The translations under genes were made by a program, and so were the position numbers. 64,000 bases of DNA from positions 54,199 to 118,198 of the forward strand of contig LYSV01000010.1 in NCBI GenBank assembly GCA_001657315.1, read 5' to 3'. The DNA comes from Flammeovirgaceae bacterium BBD 1991-12 (GTDB taxonomy: Bacteria; Bacteroidota; Bacteroidia; Cytophagales; Cyclobacteriaceae). Positions within the stretch are counted from its first letter, which is position 1. Every line of letters begins with the position of its first letter. The notes under the pieces were generated by a model, which worked only from the letters and a program-made list of their open reading frames with translations, did no database searches and was not told the origin of the DNA. Below, in pieces: positions 9,555-19,967 of this stretch.

Positions 9555-12350
9555 ATGAACCAGATCAGACTGACCCTGATATTCCTGTTTTTCATTTCCT
9601 TCTCCAACGCTCAAAAACCAGGAGAAGTACTACGAAAAGGGCATCAGGAAAGAAATGCAATGGCGCCCACCTCACTCCTGAAACGCTACCCTGCCCGTAA
9701 CATCGGCCCGGTGGTACAGGGTGGTCGTGTGGTCGACATTGATGTCAATATCAACAATACCAATGAATATCTGGTTGCATTTGCTTCCGGGGGTATTTTT
9801 AAAACCACGAACAACGGTGTTACGTTCGAGCCGGTTTTTGACGAAGTGGACGCACTGGGCATTGGAGATATCGCACTGGCGCCTTCCGACAATAACATTA
9901 TTTACGTAGGAACAGGTGAAAAGAACAGCAGCCGTTCGAGCTATGCCGGTACGGGGGTATACCGGTCCAATGATGGTGGAGGGACATGGCAGCATTTGGG
10001 GCTTACGGACTCTCAGCACATCTCCAGGGTGATCGTTCATCCCGATGATCCCAATATCGTGTGGGTAGCTTCTTTGGGTGCATTATATACACATAATGAT
10101 ATGCGGGGTGTTTTTAAGACCACCGATGGTGGGAAAACATGGAACAAAACGCTTTTTGTCAACGATAGCACTGGTGTTGTAGACCTGATCCTTAATCCAC
10201 AGAATCCCAATCAGCTATGGGCTGCTTCGTGGGAACGTACCCGCAGGAGCTGGGATTTTAAAGGCAACGGCCCCGGTTCAGCTATTTACCGGTCCGATAA
10301 TGGAGGAGAATCCTGGTTTAAGACCATGGATGGTTTTCCTGAAGGCCCACAGGTAGGACGCATAGGTTTGGCAGTGAGCCCGTCTTCCCCACAGGTGATC
10401 TATGCGTTTGTGGATAATCAGGCAGAAAAGAGGGAAGAAAAGGAACAGCAGGAGGAAGGGCTGAAAGCTTCAGATCTCGGAAGTATGAGCCGGGAGGCGT
10501 TTCTGGCCATTGACAATAGTGAGCTGAATGAGTTTCTCAAGGACAAGGGATACCCCAAAAAATACAATGCCGAGCGCGTGAAAAGAGAGGTGCTGGGGGG
10601 CAAATATACTCCTGAGGATATAGCCAACTATTTTGGTGACGCCAACGCTGACCTCTTTAATACCTCGGTAGTAGGTGCAGAATTGTACCGCTCAGATGAC
10701 AGTGGGGTAACATGGAAAAAAATGAATAGTTATGATCTTGAAGGCGTATACTTTACCTACGGTTATTATTTTGGCGAGGTAAGAGTGGCTCCTGACAATC
10801 CTGATCAGCTCTACGTATTCGGTGTGCCTCTGCTCAAATCGAATGATGGCGGAGTAACCTATGCCCGCATTGATTCTCTGGGGGATGTACATGTCGACCA
10901 TCAGGCCTTGTGGATCAATCCGAAAGATCCTGATCACCTAAGGCTGGGAAATGACGGAGGACTTTATGAAAGCTATGATGGCGGTGCTTACTGGAGGCAT
11001 ATCAATAATATGCCGGTAGGTCAGTTTTATACCGTTAATGTGGACATGGAAAAACCATATAATGTATATGGAGGGCTGCAGGACAATGGCTCACTGGTAG
11101 GCTCTTCCAGATCTGTGCCTAACCGTACAACCCACTGGCAGACCGTTTTTGGAGGCGACGGCATGTTCATTGCTCCCAATCCTGACAATGCAGATCTGGT
11201 ATATACCGGGTTTCAGTTCGGTAACTATTACAAAAAGCACAGACGGGCCAATAAGACCGTTAAAATAACTCCACAACATGATATTGGTGAGCCTAAACTA
11301 AGGTTTAACTGGAGAACCCCTCTTGTCCTGAGCGTGCACAATCCGGATATTGTGTATCTGGGGGCGCAGAAACTGTACAGAAGCATGGATGAAGGAGAAA
11401 GCTGGGTGGCCATCAGCCCGGACCTTACCCGTGACCTGCCACAGGGCAATGTCCCGTTCTCAACAATTACGGAGATTTCCGAGTCCCCCCTGAAATTCGG
11501 GCTGATCTACGTGGGAACGGACGATGGCAAAGTGCATGTTACCAGGGGTGGAGGAGATTCATGGGAGCAGATCAATGGAGGTTTACCATCGAATAAATGG
11601 GTGAGCAGTGTATTTGCTTCACCACACAACGAAGCACATGTATTCGTAAGCCTTAACGGCTACCGTGAGGATGATTTCCATACCTACGCATACAAAAGTG
11701 AGGATCATGGAAAAACATGGCAGTCGGTAAAAGGGAATTTGCCTGAAATGGTGGTGAATGACCTTATCCAGGACCCTGTAAATCCAGACCTCCTGTACCT
11801 GGGTGCTGATAATGGCACCTATGCCAGTCTGGACGGTGGCAGGTCATGGGAGCTGATCAGCGCCATCCCCAATGTGGCCGCCTATGACCTTATCGTTCAT
11901 CCCCGTGAGAATGAACTCGTGGTAGGTACTCACGGCAGAAGTATCTTTGTATTGGATGCCAAACCCCTGCAGGCCGTAGCCGGACGGCTGGAAGAGCCGG
12001 TCGTCGTATTTCCCGTTAAGGATATCAGGCATTCGGACCGGTGGGGTGAAAGCCGATACCCTTACCTTGAAGCCTATACACCAAAGCTGGATCTTGGATA
12101 TTACGTAGGTCAGGAAGATGCTGAAATAGCAATTGAGATCTATGACGCAGAAGATCAACTGGTCAGAAAGATATCTGTCACTCCGGAGGGCAGGGGCTTT
12201 CACAAGACTACCTGGGATCTGAGGGTCACCAGCTACAGCAGGAAGAAACGTAAAGCAGAACCCGAATGGTCATATGCTTCGGAGGGAGACTATATGATTA
12301 AAGTTGTAAGTGGGGAACATTCGGATGTGGTTACGTTGAAGATAAAGTGA
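9555..12350 (+). CDS. Secreted sortilin/VPS10-like BNR-repeat beta-propeller protein
   Basis: Signal peptide; repeated YRSxDGGxxW / TTDGGKTW motifs. Confidence 0.85.
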   Translation: MNQIRLTLIFLFFISFSNAQKPGEVLRKGHQERNAMAPTSLLKRYPARNIGPVVQGGRVVDIDVNINNTNEYLVAFASGGIFKTTNNGVTFEPVFDEVDALGIGDIALAPSDNNIIYVGTGEKNSSRSSYAGTGVYRSNDGGGTWQHLGLTDSQHISRVIVHPDDPNIVWVASLGALYTHNDMRGVFKTTDGGKTWNKTLFVNDSTGVVDLILNPQNPNQLWAASWERTRRSWDFKGNGPGSAIYRSDNGGESWFKTMDGFPEGPQVGRIGLAVSPSSPQVIYAFVDNQAEKREEKEQQEEGLKASDLGSMSREAFLAIDNSELNEFLKDKGYPKKYNAERVKREVLGGKYTPEDIANYFGDANADLFNTSVVGAELYRSDDSGVTWKKMNSYDLEGVYFTYGYYFGEVRVAPDNPDQLYVFGVPLLKSNDGGVTYARIDSLGDVHVDHQALWINPKDPDHLRLGNDGGLYESYDGGAYWRHINNMPVGQFYTVNVDMEKPYNVYGGLQDNGSLVGSSRSVPNRTTHWQTVFGGDGMFIAPNPDNADLVYTGFQFGNYYKKHRRANKTVKITPQHDIGEPKLRFNWRTPLVLSVHNPDIVYLGAQKLYRSMDEGESWVAISPDLTRDLPQGNVPFSTITEISESPLKFGLIYVGTDDGKVHVTRGGGDSWEQINGGLPSNKWVSSVFASPHNEAHVFVSLNGYREDDFHTYAYKSEDHGKTWQSVKGNLPEMVVNDLIQDPVNPDLLYLGADNGTYASLDGGRSWELISAIPNVAAYDLIVHPRENELVVGTHGRSIFVLDAKPLQAVAGRLEEPVVVFPVKDIRHSDRWGESRYPYLEAYTPKLDLGYYVGQEDAEIAIEIYDAEDQLVRKISVTPEGRGFHKTTWDLRVTSYSRKKRKAEPEWSYASEGDYMIKVVSGEHSDVVTLKIK

Positions 12351-12365
12351 TATGTAGTAAATAAA

Positions 12366-12392
12366 ATCAGCGAGGCATCACGCCCCGCTGAT
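12366..12392. terminator. Bidirectional terminator-like hairpin between convergent genes
   Basis: ATCAGCG...CGCTGAT followed by A-rich tract. Confidence 0.6.
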
Positions 12393-12416
12393 CTTAAAAA
12401 AGGAACAAAGTTATCT

Positions 12417-13694
12417 TTAGCTACCCACCGGATGGACTTGGGGGCGGTCAAAGCTGATCTCCTCGAGCCGTTCCCTGTGATCAGGATGGGCAATATCGAT
12501 CAGCAATTTTCTTCTTTGCTTCAGTGACCTGCCGTAGAGATTGGCTACACCCCACTCTGTGACCACATAATGAACGTGTGCTCTGGTGGTGACCACGCCG
12601 GCACCTTCCTTCAGACTTGGAACCAGACGTGACTCGCCTCTTCGTGTTACGGATGGCAGGGCAATAATAGCCTTACCTCCTGGCGACAATGAAGCACCCC
12701 GTATAAAGTCCATCTGGCCTCCAACACCCGAGTACATGTAGTGCCCTATGGAGTCAGCACATACCTGACCGGTAAGATCGATCTCAATAGCGCTGTTAAT
12801 GGCTGTCACTTTCGGATTTTTCCTTATCACCGCTGTATCATTCACATAAGAACAGTCCAGCATCTCCACGATGGGGTTGTCATCCATGAAGTCGTATAGC
12901 TTTCGCGTACCTACGGCAAAGGTGGCGGTCAGTTTGCCCGGGTGTTTTTTCTTCATAGCACCATTAATTACCCCTTTTTCTACCAGCGGCAGCACACCGT
13001 CAGAGAACATTTCGGTATGAATTCCCAGATTCTTGTGGTTACCCAGGCAGCTTAAAACAGCATTGGGTATAGCGCCGATACCCATTTGTAAAGTGGCGCC
13101 ATCTTCCACCAATTCCACCACATTTTTGCCGATCGCATGCTCAACTTCGCTTACCTCAGTCAGATGAGCTTCATGTAGGGGTATATCCTCTTCTATAAAA
13201 TGGTCAATAGCACTGATGTGAATGATGCCATCCCCGTGTGTCCTTGGCATATGACTGTTGATCTGAGCAATGACAGTCTTTGCCTTTTTGGTAGCCGCCA
13301 GAGCCGCATCTACCGAAACCCCTAATGAGCAAAACCCATGTTTGTCAGGGGGCGAAACGCTGATCAGTGCTATATCCAGATTGATAATGCCCTTTCTGAA
13401 AAGAGATGGGACCTCGCTCAGGAAAATAGGAACATAGCTGGCCCTCTTTTCACGGATTGCCTTGCGCACATTGGCACCAATAAAAAAAGCATTTGTATAA
13501 AAAATGCCTTGATACTCAGGATTGGTGTAGGGAGCATCCCCTTCCGTGTGGAGATGGTAGATGTTCACATCCTTCAATTCCGGAGCTCTTTCCACTAAAC
13601 CTCTCACCAAAGCCTGCGGGGCTGCGGCGGCGGTATGGATGAATACGTTATCTCCGCTTTTTACACTCGATAAAACTTCACTTGCCTTTGACAT
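12417..13694 (-). CDS. Acetyl-CoA hydrolase/transferase family protein
   Basis: 425 aa; GIGAIPNAVLSCL, GVGGQMDFIRGA, VVTEWGVANLYGRSLKQR. Confidence 0.92.
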   Translation of the reverse strand: MSKASEVLSSVKSGDNVFIHTAAAAPQALVRGLVERAPELKDVNIYHLHTEGDAPYTNPEYQGIFYTNAFFIGANVRKAIREKRASYVPIFLSEVPSLFRKGIINLDIALISVSPPDKHGFCSLGVSVDAALAATKKAKTVIAQINSHMPRTHGDGIIHISAIDHFIEEDIPLHEAHLTEVSEVEHAIGKNVVELVEDGATLQMGIGAIPNAVLSCLGNHKNLGIHTEMFSDGVLPLVEKGVINGAMKKKHPGKLTATFAVGTRKLYDFMDDNPIVEMLDCSYVNDTAVIRKNPKVTAINSAIEIDLTGQVCADSIGHYMYSGVGGQMDFIRGASLSPGGKAIIALPSVTRRGESRLVPSLKEGAGVVTTRAHVHYVVTEWGVANLYGRSLKQRRKLLIDIAHPDHRERLEEISFDRPQVHPVGS

Positions 13695-13983
13695 GATAGG
13701 TACTGATTATTTCTGATTTAATTTAATAAAACACTTTTCCGTCAGAACAGGGCTCACCCCTCTTCTTATATGGACTGCCTGGCCATGATCCACCCCCGAC
13801 ATTTCCCACTGGGTGGTTGGAAAATTCTGACAGACCCTTACAATCTCCATTTTGCCTGGTTTAGGTATGGCAAGATTAGAGAATTGTGCAATGCAATGAC
13901 ATGATGAATATCAGCCTCTTAAATGATAGATTATCAGCTTGCATGTTTGCCTGAATGCAGGCGGTAACAGTGAAGGGGTAAAC

Positions 13984-14088
13984 AGTTCAATGTTCTACGT
14001 TTGAAGTTCAATGATTTAGCGTTCTATAAACATTGAATAATGAATATTGAACGTAGAACGTAGAACTTAGAACATTGAACTTTCAACC
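13984..14088. repeat. Inverted repeat with 7-bp words (GTTCTAC/GTTCAAT), abuts exonuclease stop
   Basis: Left AGTTCAATGTTCTACGTTTGAAGTTCAATG; reverse complement of right AGTTCAATGTTCTAAGTTCTACGTTCTACGTTCAATATTCATTATTCAATG. Confidence 0.8.
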
Positions 14089-14910
14089 TCAACGGCCAAA
14101 ATTCGAAAGGGCCTTCAGTTTTATTTCGGTGAGTCTTCTTTTTGTATCCTGTGGAAAGTCGCCATTCATCATCCAGTCGTAGTAGCTGGGCTCTTTTTGC
14201 AATACTTCCACAACGGATTTCTGCCGGTGTTTGCCAAAGTTGAAAACGGCCTCACCCTTTGTGTTGAGTACCATTCTTCCAGCCAGGTCCACCAGATTGG
14301 ACGCGGTCAGCTTATGCAGGCTCTCCACGTCATTGGTGATCACCCCCAATTTTTTACCCAGATTATCAAAGACATCCTGGCCGTCATACCTGTTCACCTG
14401 AGCCTTCAGTACTTCTGTGGTGGCCAGGGTATCGGCTTCCGCACTGTGGGCATCATCCAGGGTTTTACCACAATAGAACCTGTAAGCTGCCGATAGCGTG
14501 CGCTTCTCCATCATGTGGAATATTTTCTGAGCATCTACTACCTTGCGTTTGCTTACATCAAAATCCACCCCGGCACGGAGAAATTCCTCCACCAATACCG
14601 GAATATCAAACTTCAGTACGTTAAACCCGGCAAGATCCGAGCCCTCCAGAAATTTAGCGAGACTTTTGGCAATGTTCTTAAAGGTAGGCGCTTCCCTGAC
14701 ATCTTCGTCATAGATACCATGGATCAGACTGCTTTCATGGGGTATGGGTATGGTGGGATTGATCTTGTGGGTTTTTACTATTTCCTCCCCGTTGGGCATG
14801 AGTTTTACCACGGATATCTCGACAATCCGGTCATTTACAATGTTGGTTCCTGTGGTTTCGAGGTCAAAAACTGTGAGCGGATTTCTAAGGTTTAGTTGCA
14901 TCTTGAGCAT
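14089..14910 (-). CDS. DnaQ-like 3'-5' exonuclease
   Basis: VFDLETTG, GFNVLKFDIPVL, DDAHSAEADTLAT exonuclease motifs; start may be internal (MQLNLRN). Confidence 0.88.
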   Translation of the reverse strand: MLKMQLNLRNPLTVFDLETTGTNIVNDRIVEISVVKLMPNGEEIVKTHKINPTIPIPHESSLIHGIYDEDVREAPTFKNIAKSLAKFLEGSDLAGFNVLKFDIPVLVEEFLRAGVDFDVSKRKVVDAQKIFHMMEKRTLSAAYRFYCGKTLDDAHSAEADTLATTEVLKAQVNRYDGQDVFDNLGKKLGVITNDVESLHKLTASNLVDLAGRMVLNTKGEAVFNFGKHRQKSVVEVLQKEPSYYDWMMNGDFPQDTKRRLTEIKLKALSNFGR

Positions 14911-14939
14911 TTTTGGGGTTAAAATAAGGTTGTTGCCTT

Positions 14940-16307
14940 TTATTCTATAAGTTCCTTGAGTGATTCAAAATTAAGATGATCAAATGTACCGGAGGTCATC
15001 ATCAGCAGATTTTTATCCTTCCAGTCCTGATCCTTCAGATAATCCATAAGTTTTTCCTTTTCGTTGAATATTTTCAGACCCCTCTCCCCAAAGGCGGAAA
15101 TGATGTCCTGTTCAGATATAGGATCAAGCCCCTTGTGGTTGATCGTATCCTGATTGAAATAGACGAGAGGCTGATTGGAAAACTTCATGGCCCCCTGATA
15201 TTCTGTGAGAAAGCTCTTCGTGAGGCTGCTGAAGGTGTGCAGTTCCAGGCAGGCTACAAGATCACGTTCCGGATATTGTTCCCTCAGGGCCAGTGTGGTA
15301 GCCCGTACTTTGGATGGTGAATGGGCATAGTCCTTGTAAAGGGCTGAATCGTAGTTTTCAGCGATCAGCTCCAGCCTTTTGGAGGCGCCTTCAAAACCTG
15401 AAATTGCCTGGTAGAACTGATCTTCAGTGATCCCCACCCTTTTTAGTATTTCCAGTGCTCCCGCTATGTTCTGGAGGTTGTGTTTGCCAAATATCTTCAG
15501 TGGAACATTGTGCGCCCCATTGATCAGATAGGATACACCCTCTTCAATAACGAAAGAAGGTGTTTTATAGCCTATTGCGTTCACATCTGCTCTTTCCTTG
15601 CTGCCAATGACCGATGTCATGGGGTCTTCCTCGCAATACACCAAAGACCCTGCCTTGGGTGTAGCGTCAGCGAAAAGCTCAAATTGTTTTACATACTCAT
15701 CTTCTGAAGGGAATACATTCACATGATCCCAGGCAACACCTGAGATCAAGCCAATGTGATGCCGATACTTCAGGAATTTCGGAGTGGGATCAATGGGCGA
15801 GGAAAGATATTCATCCCCTTCAATAATGATCAGTGGTGCATCCGACAGCTGTACCATGGTATCAAACCCTTTTATGGCGGCCCCGACAGCATAGTCAAAC
15901 TCACGATCGAAGTACTTCAAAACATGCATGATCATCGCCGTGATGGTGGTCTTACCATGACTGCCGGCGATCACCACCCTCTGCTTGTCTGATGATTGTT
16001 CATAGATAAACTCCGGGAAGGAAAGGATCTTTAATCCCAGTTCTTCCGCCCGTTGTAGCTCCGGATTGTCCTTTCTGGCGTGCATGCCCAGGATCACCGC
16101 ATCAAGTCCTGCATGTATTTTTTCCGGATACCAGCCTTCGTTCTCCGGCAGTATCCCCTCATTTTCGAGCCTGGATCGTGACGGTTCGAATATTTCATCG
16201 TCCGAACCGGTCACGCTATGTCCTTTTCTTTTTAACGCAATGGCAAGGTTATGCATGACACTACCACCTATGGCTATGAAATGAGTTTGCAGGGATTTGC
16301 TCTCCAT
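14940..16307 (-). CDS. mpl: Mur ligase family, Mpl-type UDP-N-acetylmuramate:peptide ligase
   Basis: GIGG-like N-terminus, GSHGKTTITAMI, YKDYAHSPSKVRAT. Confidence 0.8.
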   Translation of the reverse strand: MESKSLQTHFIAIGGSVMHNLAIALKRKGHSVTGSDDEIFEPSRSRLENEGILPENEGWYPEKIHAGLDAVILGMHARKDNPELQRAEELGLKILSFPEFIYEQSSDKQRVVIAGSHGKTTITAMIMHVLKYFDREFDYAVGAAIKGFDTMVQLSDAPLIIIEGDEYLSSPIDPTPKFLKYRHHIGLISGVAWDHVNVFPSEDEYVKQFELFADATPKAGSLVYCEEDPMTSVIGSKERADVNAIGYKTPSFVIEEGVSYLINGAHNVPLKIFGKHNLQNIAGALEILKRVGITEDQFYQAISGFEGASKRLELIAENYDSALYKDYAHSPSKVRATTLALREQYPERDLVACLELHTFSSLTKSFLTEYQGAMKFSNQPLVYFNQDTINHKGLDPISEQDIISAFGERGLKIFNEKEKLMDYLKDQDWKDKNLLMMTSGTFDHLNFESLKELIE

Positions 16308-16629
16308 AAATTCTTCACTTAAGCGCCAAAAATACTATAAAAAATATAAAATTTTATTTCAGTATTTGGTGTTGATATCAATGTGGACAACTCAATTTTT
16401 TGTGGAGACGTTTAAAATTTTTCAACATTTAAGTCACACACTGTTGGTTTGAAGTGTGGAAAAAGTACCGGGTCAACTGGTTTTTTTAACAATGGATGGA
16501 GTTAGAAATATTTTCTGTAAACACCTTATATTCAGGCTTTGGTTTCAACCGATTTTCTGGTACCCGTTTTTCTTTTTAGGTTTGAAAATCGAACGGATAA
16601 TTGAACTTTAAGTACTTATTTAAATTTAG

Positions 16630-18219
16630 ATGGAAAACAAATCATCTTCGCTGAGGGTAGGGCATAAGTCGAGTAGATTGAGTAAGGATTTGGCGGATGG
16701 ACTGGGTAAATTGCCTCCGCAGGCGATAGATTTGGAGGAATCGGTACTTGGAGCACTGATGCTCGAAAAAGACGCCTTGTCCACCGTAATAGATATTCTA
16801 AAACCGGAAAGCTTTTATAAGGACGCTCATCAGGAGATCTATCGTGCTATTGTGGATCTGTTCAATAACTCGGAGCCGGTGGATATGCGCACGGTGGCTA
16901 ACCAACTGCGCAAGAATGGCACCCTTGAGTTTGCAGGTGGCGCCTATTACATTGCCGAGTTGACGTCAAAAGTGAGTTCAGCCGCCAATGTAGAGTACCA
17001 TGCCCGTATTGTCACAGAGATGGCTATTAAGCGGGAACTTATTCGTGTTGCTTCCGAGATCCAGCACGATGCCTATGAAGACACAACTGATGTTTTTCAC
17101 TTGCTGGATAAAACCGAGTCGTCGCTTTTCGAAATATCTGAAGCCAATATCCGCAAGAATTACGACAACATGCGGTCTCTCATGGCTCAGGCTATTCATG
17201 AGCTGGAGGAACGCAAGAACCACAAGGACGGCCTCACCGGTGTGCCCAGTGGTTTTACGGCGCTGGACAGGGTAACCTCGGGCTGGCAGAAGTCTGACAT
17301 GGTGATCATAGCGGCGCGGCCAGGGATGGGAAAAACCGCGTTTGTTGTGTCGGCGCTACGTAACGCCGCGGTGGATTTCAACCACGCGGTAGCCATTTTT
17401 TCGCTGGAGATGTCTTCCGTACAATTGGTCAACAGGTTGATCTCCGCAGAAGCTGAGCTGGAAAGTGAAAAGATCAAGAAAGGGAACCTTGCCGAGTATG
17501 AATGGCAGCAACTTATCCACAAAACCAATAAGCTGAGCAGTGCGCCTATATTTATTGATGATACCCCGGCCCTTACTATTCTGGAGCTTCGGGCCAAGTG
17601 CCGGAGGCTAAAGGCGCAACATAATGTTCAGCTCATAGTGATCGATTATCTGCAACTGATGACCGGGGACACCTCCAAGGGAGGAGGAAACCGGGAGCAG
17701 GAGATCGCTTCCATCTCCAGGGCATTGAAGGGTATTGCCAAGGAACTTGATGTACCTGTCATTGCCCTGTCGCAGCTAAGCCGTGCTGTGGAAACCCGGG
17801 GTGGTGACAAGCGTCCGCAGCTTTCTGATCTTAGAGAGTCCGGCTCTATTGAGCAGGATGCAGATATGGTGATGTTTCTTTACCGTCCTGAATACTACGG
17901 CATTACTGAGGACGAGAACGGCATGCCCACGCAGGGTGTTGGTGAAGTGATCATAGCCAAGCACCGGAACGGGTCACTCGAAAATGTGCCACTGAAGTTC
18001 ATTGGCAAGTTCACTAAATTCTCCGACCTTGATACGCCAGGATTCTCCAATGAATTTCCTTCTACACCCGGTATACCACCTGAGTTTGGTGACTCCGGTA
18101 CGATAACACTGGGGAGCAGGCTGAACGAAGGGCCGTCATTGGATGATGATACTCCTCCTTCATCCCCGGGATTCGGATATACCGGGCCGGATGAGGACGA
18201 CGAGGAGGCGCCTTTCTGA
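16630..18219 (+). CDS. dnaB: Replicative DNA helicase
   Basis: DnaB N-domain; AARPGMGKTAF Walker A; VIDYLQLM; SQLSRAVE. Confidence 0.97.
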   Translation: MENKSSSLRVGHKSSRLSKDLADGLGKLPPQAIDLEESVLGALMLEKDALSTVIDILKPESFYKDAHQEIYRAIVDLFNNSEPVDMRTVANQLRKNGTLEFAGGAYYIAELTSKVSSAANVEYHARIVTEMAIKRELIRVASEIQHDAYEDTTDVFHLLDKTESSLFEISEANIRKNYDNMRSLMAQAIHELEERKNHKDGLTGVPSGFTALDRVTSGWQKSDMVIIAARPGMGKTAFVVSALRNAAVDFNHAVAIFSLEMSSVQLVNRLISAEAELESEKIKKGNLAEYEWQQLIHKTNKLSSAPIFIDDTPALTILELRAKCRRLKAQHNVQLIVIDYLQLMTGDTSKGGGNREQEIASISRALKGIAKELDVPVIALSQLSRAVETRGGDKRPQLSDLRESGSIEQDADMVMFLYRPEYYGITEDENGMPTQGVGEVIIAKHRNGSLENVPLKFIGKFTKFSDLDTPGFSNEFPSTPGIPPEFGDSGTITLGSRLNEGPSLDDDTPPSSPGFGYTGPDEDDEEAPF

Positions 18220-18405
18220 TACGTACGATTTCTCCCGTAATTTCCTTGTAGTTTTTAAAGGGCCATTGCTGTGATGGTCCTTAGCGTATTTCCTGCTTTG
18301 TATATCAATTTTTGGTGAGGCTTGTCGTTCTTCATGAAGAATTGGTAACATTGTCAGCACGTACCTTACGTTAGATAAAATATTGCTCATGCAGAATCTG
18401 TTGCT

Positions 18406-19398
18406 ATGAAAGCTCTCGTACTCACCGCACCCCGAAAGATTGAAATTCTCGATATTCCTGAGCCTAAAGTCCTGGATGATCAGGTCCTGATCAGAATGAA
18501 GGCAACAGCACTCAACAAGAGGGATCAGTTCATTCGCGAAGGAAAATACCCTGATATTAAGCTCCAGACCGTACTGGGGTCCGATGGGGTAGGTGAAGTG
18601 GTTGAGGTAGGAAAAGAGGTGGATGATGCCTGGGTAGGCCAGGAAGTAATCGTCAATCCCAATGTGAGCTGGGGCGAAGACCAGCGGGTACAGTCCCGGA
18701 GCTATTCCATATTAGGTATGCCTGCACATGGCACCATGGGCGAGTACCTGGCGGTAAATGTGGACCGTATACATGCTATCCCGGGGCATCTCACAGCTCA
18801 GGAAGCTGCCGCAGTACCGCTGGCAGGGCTGACGGCCTACCGTGCCTGCTTTCATCATGGTAAGGTCACCGAAGGTATCAACGTGCTCATCTCAGGTTTT
18901 GGCGGGGGTGTGGCTCAGTTTGCTTTTCAGTTCTCCATAGCAGCAGGAGCCCATGTTTTTGTGACCTCCGGTAGTAAGGAAAAGATCAAACGGGCCGTGG
19001 CTATGGGGGCTGCCGGAGGGTTTAACTACAATCAGCCTGACTGGTATAAAAACCCATGGAAGACCAAAGGTGGCTTTGATGTGGTCATTGACAGCGCCGG
19101 GGGTGATCAGATCAATAACTTCGTTAAGATCATGAGGCCTGCCGGGCGCGTCGTATTTTTTGGAGCGACGAACGGATTACCCTCCTCCCTGGACCTGTAT
19201 CGCATGTTCTGGAATCAGATCACACTACAGGGATCCACCATGGGCAATGATCAGGAGTTTGAAGAAATGTTGCAATTCATCGAAAAACACAAGATCAAGC
19301 CTGTAGTAGACTCCGTACGCCCGTTTGAAGATATAATTTCAGCCTTTGACGATATGGCCTCCAACGCGAAACTGGGTAAACTGGTGGTTGAGATATAG
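18406..19398 (+). CDS. Zinc-binding dehydrogenase / quinone oxidoreductase-like MDR protein
   Basis: MDR fold; VLGSDGVGEVVEVG, VAQFAFQFSIAAGAHVFVTSGS. Confidence 0.88.
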   Translation: MKALVLTAPRKIEILDIPEPKVLDDQVLIRMKATALNKRDQFIREGKYPDIKLQTVLGSDGVGEVVEVGKEVDDAWVGQEVIVNPNVSWGEDQRVQSRSYSILGMPAHGTMGEYLAVNVDRIHAIPGHLTAQEAAAVPLAGLTAYRACFHHGKVTEGINVLISGFGGGVAQFAFQFSIAAGAHVFVTSGSKEKIKRAVAMGAAGGFNYNQPDWYKNPWKTKGGFDVVIDSAGGDQINNFVKIMRPAGRVVFFGATNGLPSSLDLYRMFWNQITLQGSTMGNDQEFEEMLQFIEKHKIKPVVDSVRPFEDIISAFDDMASNAKLGKLVVEI

Positions 19399-19429
19399 TC
19401 TGAGTTTTAAATCGGCAGCCGGCAAAATA

Positions 19430-19556
19430 GCTCACATTCACATTCGCAGAACCCCGTGGGGAATCCGGTGGAGAGTCCCGTGACAGTCGGCAAAGAGGAA
19501 AAACGGACAAACCTTAACCCGAAACAAAAAACAGGCGATCCATCAACTATCAACCA
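19430..19556. repeat. Intergenic repeat (family 2) plus 7-bp words CATCAAC/TATCAAC/CATCACT abutting TPR gene stop
   Basis: CTCACATTCACATTCGCAGAACCCCGTGGGGAATCCGGTGG resembles reverse complement of 4440-4500; CATCAACTATCAACCATCACTC at 19541-19562. Confidence 0.55.
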
Positions 19557-19874
19557 TCACTCAAACAGCAACTCATCCAACGCATTCTGCAATTCTCTAA
19601 GCGTGAGCTTATTGTCCTGCTGTCTTGCCAGCTCGATCCCCTTGTTAAAGACTTTTTCCGCTTTATCACGGAGGTCAAGGTCGACATAAAGGTTAGCTGC
19701 GTGGTAATACGTAGGCAGATAATCCGGATGTTCGTTCAGTAATTTATCATAATATTCCAGGGCCTTTTCAGGGGCTTCATCCCGGTATTCTGTAGCGATC
19801 GCATATAGATTAAAAGGATCGTCAGGGTCGTTTTTGAGGTATTCCTGAAGTAGTTCCAGCCGCTGCGAATTCAT
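19557..19874 (-). CDS. Tetratricopeptide repeat protein
   Basis: 105 aa, TPR pattern (AIATEYRDEAPEKALEYYDKLLNEHPDY). Confidence 0.8.
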   Translation of the reverse strand: MNSQRLELLQEYLKNDPDDPFNLYAIATEYRDEAPEKALEYYDKLLNEHPDYLPTYYHAANLYVDLDLRDKAEKVFNKGIELARQQDNKLTLRELQNALDELLFE

Positions 19875-19967
19875 CTGACATTCAATTTTTATTTGGTCTA
19901 TTATTCATTATCTTCACGGCAAAAATAATAGCTTAAACAGAGTTTTTTTCAACTTATAAGGTTCTAA

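Noticed and set aside
13694-13980. 47-aa minus-strand ORF upstream of the acetyl-CoA hydrolase gene (MEIVRVCQNFPTTQWEMSG...)
   Set aside because: No recognisable family, no clear start context; not supported enough to report.
13984-14088. CRISPR-like array from the short repeated words
   Set aside because: Units are 7 bp, contiguous, degenerate and inverted; no 25-40 bp repeats with unique spacers and no cas genes.
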